From contig DATGQE010000063.1 of NCBI GenBank assembly GCA_035304345.1, forward strand, positions 1 through 9,714: a stretch of 9,714 nucleotides of DNA. The letters run 5' to 3'. This document shows, in pieces, positions 6,557-9,714 of the stretch (positions are counted from its first letter, which is position 1; every line of letters begins with the position of its first letter). The stretch comes from IDS-8 sp035304345 (lineage in GTDB: Bacteria; Pseudomonadota; Gammaproteobacteria; Steroidobacterales; Woeseiaceae). The notes under the pieces were generated by a model. That model made no database searches, had not been told where the DNA came from, and saw only the letters and a list, made by a program, of their open reading frames with translations. The position numbers and the translations under genes are program-made.

Positions 6557-7362
6557 ACGGTACGGAAGAGCACGTGATCCGGGCCGCCGGGCGGAAGACC
6601 GGCCCCGGCGAGCAGGCCATCGCCGAGTTCGCGGAGCTCACCTTGAGCTCGCTCCGGCTCGCGCCGGGTGATACGCGCGAGCTGACCTGCGACACGGAAA
6701 CGGCGTGGCTCCTGATGGACGGCGAGGTCGAGGGCCGCGTCGGGGACGAGGACTTCCGCCTGGCGCGGCGCTCCCTGTTCGACGAGTCGGCGAGCGCGTG
6801 GCACGCGTCGGCCGGCACGGCCGTGCGCATCGCCGCGGGCGCCGCCACCGAGCTCACGGTGTACCGCTGTCGCAATCGCCGGGCGTTCGCGCCGCGCGTG
6901 TTCACGCCGGACGACGTGCCGGACGAGCATCGCGGGCATGGCCAGGTCGCCGGGCGCTGCCTGCGCTTCGTGCGCACGATCTTCGACGGGCGCAACTCGC
7001 CGCCCGAGGCCGAGCTCGTGCTGGGCGAGGTCGTGACGCTGCCGGGCGGCTGGTCCAGCTACCCGCCCCATCATCACCGCCAGCCGGAGATCTATCACTA
7101 CCGGTTCACGGCGCCGCAGGGATACGGGCACGCCGAGCTCGGCGACGACGTCTACAAGGTGCACCACGGCGACACCGTCCTGATCCCGCCCAGCCTCGAT
7201 CATGCGCAGTGCGCGGCGCCGGGCTACGGCATGTACTACTCGTGGGTGATCCGCCACCTCCCGGGCGATCCCTACACCGTGCCCGACTTCACGGAGGCGC
7301 ACGCCTGGACGATGAACGCGGACGCCCCTTTCTGGTGGCCGGCGGGCGTGCCCCGTGGCTGA
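6553..7362 (+). CDS. iolB: 5-deoxy-glucuronate isomerase
   Basis: A 269-residue bicupin enzyme which, in the known pathway, converts 5-deoxy-D-glucuronate to 2-deoxy-5-keto-D-gluconate. Seen: the diagnostic C-terminal cupin SSYPPHHHRQPEIYHYRF (168-185), with probable metal ligands among H173-H175 and E179, followed by VHHGDTVLIPPSLDH (203-217) with H217 as the likely last ligand, and a YYSWVIRHLPGDPYTV segment (228-243). The N-terminal half (about 20-110) is the degenerate first cupin, with LLMDGEVEGRVGDEDFRL. The length equals the usual IolB size of about 270. Its start overlaps the preceding stop (ATGA) and its end overlaps the GTG of the kinase gene by 8 nt, so it is tightly coupled in the operon. 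Confidence 0.94.
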   Translation: MNGTEEHVIRAAGRKTGPGEQAIAEFAELTLSSLRLAPGDTRELTCDTETAWLLMDGEVEGRVGDEDFRLARRSLFDESASAWHASAGTAVRIAAGAATELTVYRCRNRRAFAPRVFTPDDVPDEHRGHGQVAGRCLRFVRTIFDGRNSPPEAELVLGEVVTLPGGWSSYPPHHHRQPEIYHYRFTAPQGYGHAELGDDVYKVHHGDTVLIPPSLDHAQCAAPGYGMYYSWVIRHLPGDPYTVPDFTEAHAWTMNADAPFWWPAGVPRG

Positions 7363-9262
7363 TCGCGCGCTCGACGTCATCTGCCTCGGCCGCGCCGCCG
7401 TGGACCTCTACGGCCAGCAGACGGGCGGCCGCCTCGAGGACATGCAGACGTTCGCGAAGTACCTCGGCGGCTCCTCCGCGAACCTCGCGGCGGGCCTCGC
7501 ACGCCTCGGCTGCAAAAGCGCAATGCTGACGCGCGTCGGTAACGAGCACATGGGGCGGTTCGTGCGCGAGGAGCTCGCGCGCTTGGGCGTCGACGTGAGT
7601 CACGTGCGCACGGACCCGGATCGCCTCACCGGGTCGGTGGTGCTCGGCGTCGGCCCCGGCGGCGACATTCCGCACATCTTCTTCCGCGAGCGCTGCGCCG
7701 ACATGGGGCTCGTCGAAGACGACGTGGACCCGGCGTTCATCGGCAGCGCGCGCATGCTCGCGATCACCGGTACCCACCTGTCGACGCCCGGCACCCGCGC
7801 GGCGGTGGCAAAGGCGATCGCGGCGGCACGTGCCGCGGGAACGCGGGTGCTGCTCGACATCGACTATCGTCCGGTGCTGTGGGGGCTCGCCTCCCACGGC
7901 GAAGGCGCGAGCCGCTACGTCGAGGCGCGCGAGATCACGCGCGTGCTCGGGAGCGTGCTGCCGGATTGCGATTTCCTGGTGGGCACCGAGGAGGAGATCG
8001 CCATCGCCGGCGGAGCGCCCGATCCGCTCGCCGCCCTCCGGGCCATCCGCGAGCACAGCGCCGGGGTGATCGTGCTGAAGCGTGGACCGCACGGCTGTGT
8101 CGTGTTCCCGGAGGGACCCATCCGTTCGCTCGAGGACGGCATCGTCGTTCCCGGTTTCGACGTCGAGGTGTTCAACACCGTCGGCGCCGGCGACGCGTTC
8201 CTGTCGGGCTTTCTCGCCGGCTGGCTCGCGGGCGAGCCCTTCGAAGACTGCGGCAGGTGGGGCAACGCGTGCGGTGCCCTCGTCGTGGCGCGGCACGGCT
8301 GCACGCCGGCGATGCCGAGCCGCGAGGAGCTCGAGGTTTTCCTCGCCCGACCGCAGCCGCCGCGGCGGCCACGCGAGGACGACCTGCTTGCGCACCTGCA
8401 CCGCGCGACGACGTGGAAGGACGATCCGCGCCCGCTCTGCATCCTCGCCTTCGATCATCGCAGCCAGTTCGAGCGCATCGCGACCCGGCACGGGCGCCCG
8501 GCGGAGGACATCGGCGCGTTCAAGCGGCTGGTTGTCGACGCCCTGCTCGACGTCGCGCGGGAACGGACGGACGTCCGTCACGGCGCGATCGTCGACGAGC
8601 GGTACGGAAAACCCGCGCTGGACCGGCTCGCGCCGACCGGCTTGTGGACGGCGAGCCCGATCGAGATTCCGGGGTCGCGGCCGCTCGACTTCGAGCCGCA
8701 TTTCGGCACCGCCCTGCACCTGCTCACGTGGCCGGCGTCGCGGGTCGTCAAGTGCCTCGTCTTCTATCACCCGGACGAGCCCGGGGAGCAGCGGCACGCG
8801 CAGGAGGAGCGCCTCCGCGAGCTTGCCGTGACCCTCGCCGGCCTGGAGCGCCGCTTCGTCCTCGAGGTGATCTGCCCGAAGGTCGAGGGCGGGCACCCGG
8901 ATCCCCTGCCCCGCGCCATGCGCCGCCTGTATCACCTGGGCGTACGACCCGACTGGTGGAAGCTCGAGCCGCAGACCGAGGACGGCTGGCGCGCCGTTCG
9001 CGAGGTGATCGCCGAGGGTGACCCGCACTGCAAGGGCGTGCTGCTGCTCGGGCTGGGTGCCGATGCGGAGACGCTGGCCGAGGGTCTCACGGTCGCGGCG
9101 AAAATCGACGTGTGCCGCGGCTTTGCCGTGGGCCGCAGCATCTTCGCGGGCGCCGCCGAGCGCTGGTTCGCGGGCGGCGCCGACGACGACGCGCGCCGGG
9201 CGATCGCCGAGAGCTACCGGAGCATGATCGACGTGTGGTGCGACGCCCGACTGTCGCGCTGA
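7355..9262 (+). CDS. iolC: bifunctional 5-dehydro-2-deoxygluconokinase / DUF2090 aldolase (IolC-IolJ-type fusion)
   Basis: A 635-residue fusion. Residues about 5-333 are a PfkB/ribokinase-family kinase: LGRAAVDLYG (11-20), substrate loop LGGSSANLAAGLARLG (37-52), and the signature FNTVGAGDAFLSGFLAGWLAG (starting at 273) with catalytic base D280. It is expected to phosphorylate 2-deoxy-5-keto-gluconate with ATP. Residues about 355-632 are a DUF2090 domain, with LCILAFDHRSQFERIA (361-376), VVKCLVFYHPDEP (464-476), DWWKLEPQ (533-540) and FAVGRSIFAGAAERW (590-604). By context and by the known proteobacterial fusions, this second domain cleaves the phosphorylated product into DHAP and malonate semialdehyde; K466 and K536 are candidate Schiff-base lysines (inference). 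The start is GTG at 7355, overlapping iolB by 8 nt with only a weak ribosome site, which suggests coupled translation. A proline-arginine linker (QPPRRPRE, 334-341) joins the domains. Fusions of this layout are known. Confidence 0.92.
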   Translation: MADRALDVICLGRAAVDLYGQQTGGRLEDMQTFAKYLGGSSANLAAGLARLGCKSAMLTRVGNEHMGRFVREELARLGVDVSHVRTDPDRLTGSVVLGVGPGGDIPHIFFRERCADMGLVEDDVDPAFIGSARMLAITGTHLSTPGTRAAVAKAIAAARAAGTRVLLDIDYRPVLWGLASHGEGASRYVEAREITRVLGSVLPDCDFLVGTEEEIAIAGGAPDPLAALRAIREHSAGVIVLKRGPHGCVVFPEGPIRSLEDGIVVPGFDVEVFNTVGAGDAFLSGFLAGWLAGEPFEDCGRWGNACGALVVARHGCTPAMPSREELEVFLARPQPPRRPREDDLLAHLHRATTWKDDPRPLCILAFDHRSQFERIATRHGRPAEDIGAFKRLVVDALLDVARERTDVRHGAIVDERYGKPALDRLAPTGLWTASPIEIPGSRPLDFEPHFGTALHLLTWPASRVVKCLVFYHPDEPGEQRHAQEERLRELAVTLAGLERRFVLEVICPKVEGGHPDPLPRAMRRLYHLGVRPDWWKLEPQTEDGWRAVREVIAEGDPHCKGVLLLGLGADAETLAEGLTVAAKIDVCRGFAVGRSIFAGAAERWFAGGADDDARRAIAESYRSMIDVWCDARLSR

Positions 9263-9278
9263 TGCGGGGACGAGGTCC

Positions 9279-9714
9279 ATGGCGGGAAAGACGATTCGAT
9301 TGACGATGGCACAGGCGCTCGTGCGCTGGCTCGCGGCGCAGCGCACCGAGATCGACGGGCAGGAGGCACCGCTCTTCCGCGGCGTGTTCGCGATCTTCGG
9401 GCACGGCAACGTCGCCGGGCTGGGCGAGGCGCTGGAGACCGCGCGGGACCGCCTGCCGGTCTACCGGGCGCACAACGAGCAGGCAATGGCCCACGCCGCG
9501 ATCGCTTATGCCAAGGCGATGCACCGGCGGCAGCTCATGGCGTGCACGACTTCCATCGGTCCGGGCGCCACGAACATGGTGACCGCCGCTGCACTCGCGC
9601 ACGTAAACCGCCTGCCGGTGCTCCTGCTCCCGGGCGACGCGTTCGCCGGGCGCGGCCCGGACCCCGTGCTGCAGCAGGTCGAGAGCTTCACGGAGCCGGG
9701 CATCACCGCGAACG
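9279..9714 (+). CDS. iolD: 3D-(3,5/4)-trihydroxycyclohexane-1,2-dione hydrolase, N-terminal part (cut by window end)
   Basis: The first 145 codons of a ThDP-dependent enzyme; the reading frame is open to the right edge. In the known pathway it opens the ring of the trione made by IolE, giving 5-deoxyglucuronate. Seen: TIRLTMAQALVRWLAAQ (5-21), FAIFGHGNVAGLGEAL (37-52), YRAHNEQAMAHAAIAYAK (62-79) with E67 as the glutamate that activates ThDP, and TSIGPGATNMVTAAALAHVNRLPVLLLPGD (91-120). This pattern of the N-terminal pyrimidine-binding domain is characteristic of IolD, which is usually about 610-650 residues, so roughly three quarters lie beyond the window. GGGGA (9266-9270) is 8 nt before the ATG, and the gap to the kinase stop is 16 nt. 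Other ThDP enzymes such as acetolactate synthase are less likely given the neighbours and the FGHGNVAGLGEAL motif. Confidence 0.93.
   Translation, partial: MAGKTIRLTMAQALVRWLAAQRTEIDGQEAPLFRGVFAIFGHGNVAGLGEALETARDRLPVYRAHNEQAMAHAAIAYAKAMHRRQLMACTTSIGPGATNMVTAAALAHVNRLPVLLLPGDAFAGRGPDPVLQQVESFTEPGITAN

Noticed and set aside
5300..7380. Antisense open frames opposite the second dehydrogenase and iolB (5300-6517 and 6445-7380).
   Set aside because: They have Arg/Ala/His-rich composition and no motifs, and the sense frames are fully explained by enzyme families.
7289..9409. Long antisense open frame (706 codons) opposite iolC.
   Set aside because: It is a GC-bias shadow: the sense strand encodes a clear kinase-DUF2090 fusion, and the antisense translation is rich in Arg, Ala and His with no recognisable motif.

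Overview
The window is GC-rich and densely packed, with strong codon-position bias. It encodes a TonB-dependent outer-membrane receptor with a signal peptide and an EEIVVTG TonB box. This points to a Gram-negative bacterium, most likely a high-GC member of the Pseudomonadota (gamma-, alpha- or betaproteobacterium); the sequence does not fix the genus.

Layout: (1) 8-835, minus strand: a class I SAM-dependent methyltransferase of unknown substrate. (2) 836-961: a 126-bp gap with two GC-rich hairpins behind the receptor gene. (3) 962-3331, minus strand: a 789-residue TonB-dependent receptor. (4) 3332-3539: a divergent control region with the only AT-rich stretch in the window. It holds a good sigma70-type promoter pointing at the receptor, a 23-bp imperfect palindrome between and overlapping its -10 and -35 boxes, and a second dyad of GGAA-N6-TTTC form. 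(5) 3540 to beyond the right edge, plus strand: an inositol catabolism operon in the order RpiR-family regulator (iolR-like), iolG, a second Gfo/Idh/MocA dehydrogenase, iolB, an iolC-DUF2090 fusion, and iolD (cut by the window end). Its genes overlap by 4 or 8 nt or are 15-16 nt apart, so they are almost certainly cotranscribed and partly translationally coupled.

How they work together (known pathway): IolG oxidises myo-inositol to 2-keto-myo-inositol; IolE, not seen here, dehydrates it; IolD hydrolyses the resulting trione; IolB isomerises 5-deoxyglucuronate; the IolC kinase phosphorylates 2-deoxy-5-keto-gluconate; and the fused DUF2090 domain is the likely aldolase giving DHAP and malonate semialdehyde. 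iolE, iolA and an inner-membrane transporter would be expected past position 9714. The extra dehydrogenase probably feeds another inositol stereoisomer or derivative into the route.

The most interesting point is the divergent pairing of a TonB-dependent receptor with an RpiR-led inositol operon across a shared palindromic control region. This suggests active outer-membrane uptake of an inositol or inositol conjugate, controlled with its catabolism. The substrate and the regulator's binding are inferences. No RNA genes, mobile elements, CRISPR arrays or broken genes were seen.
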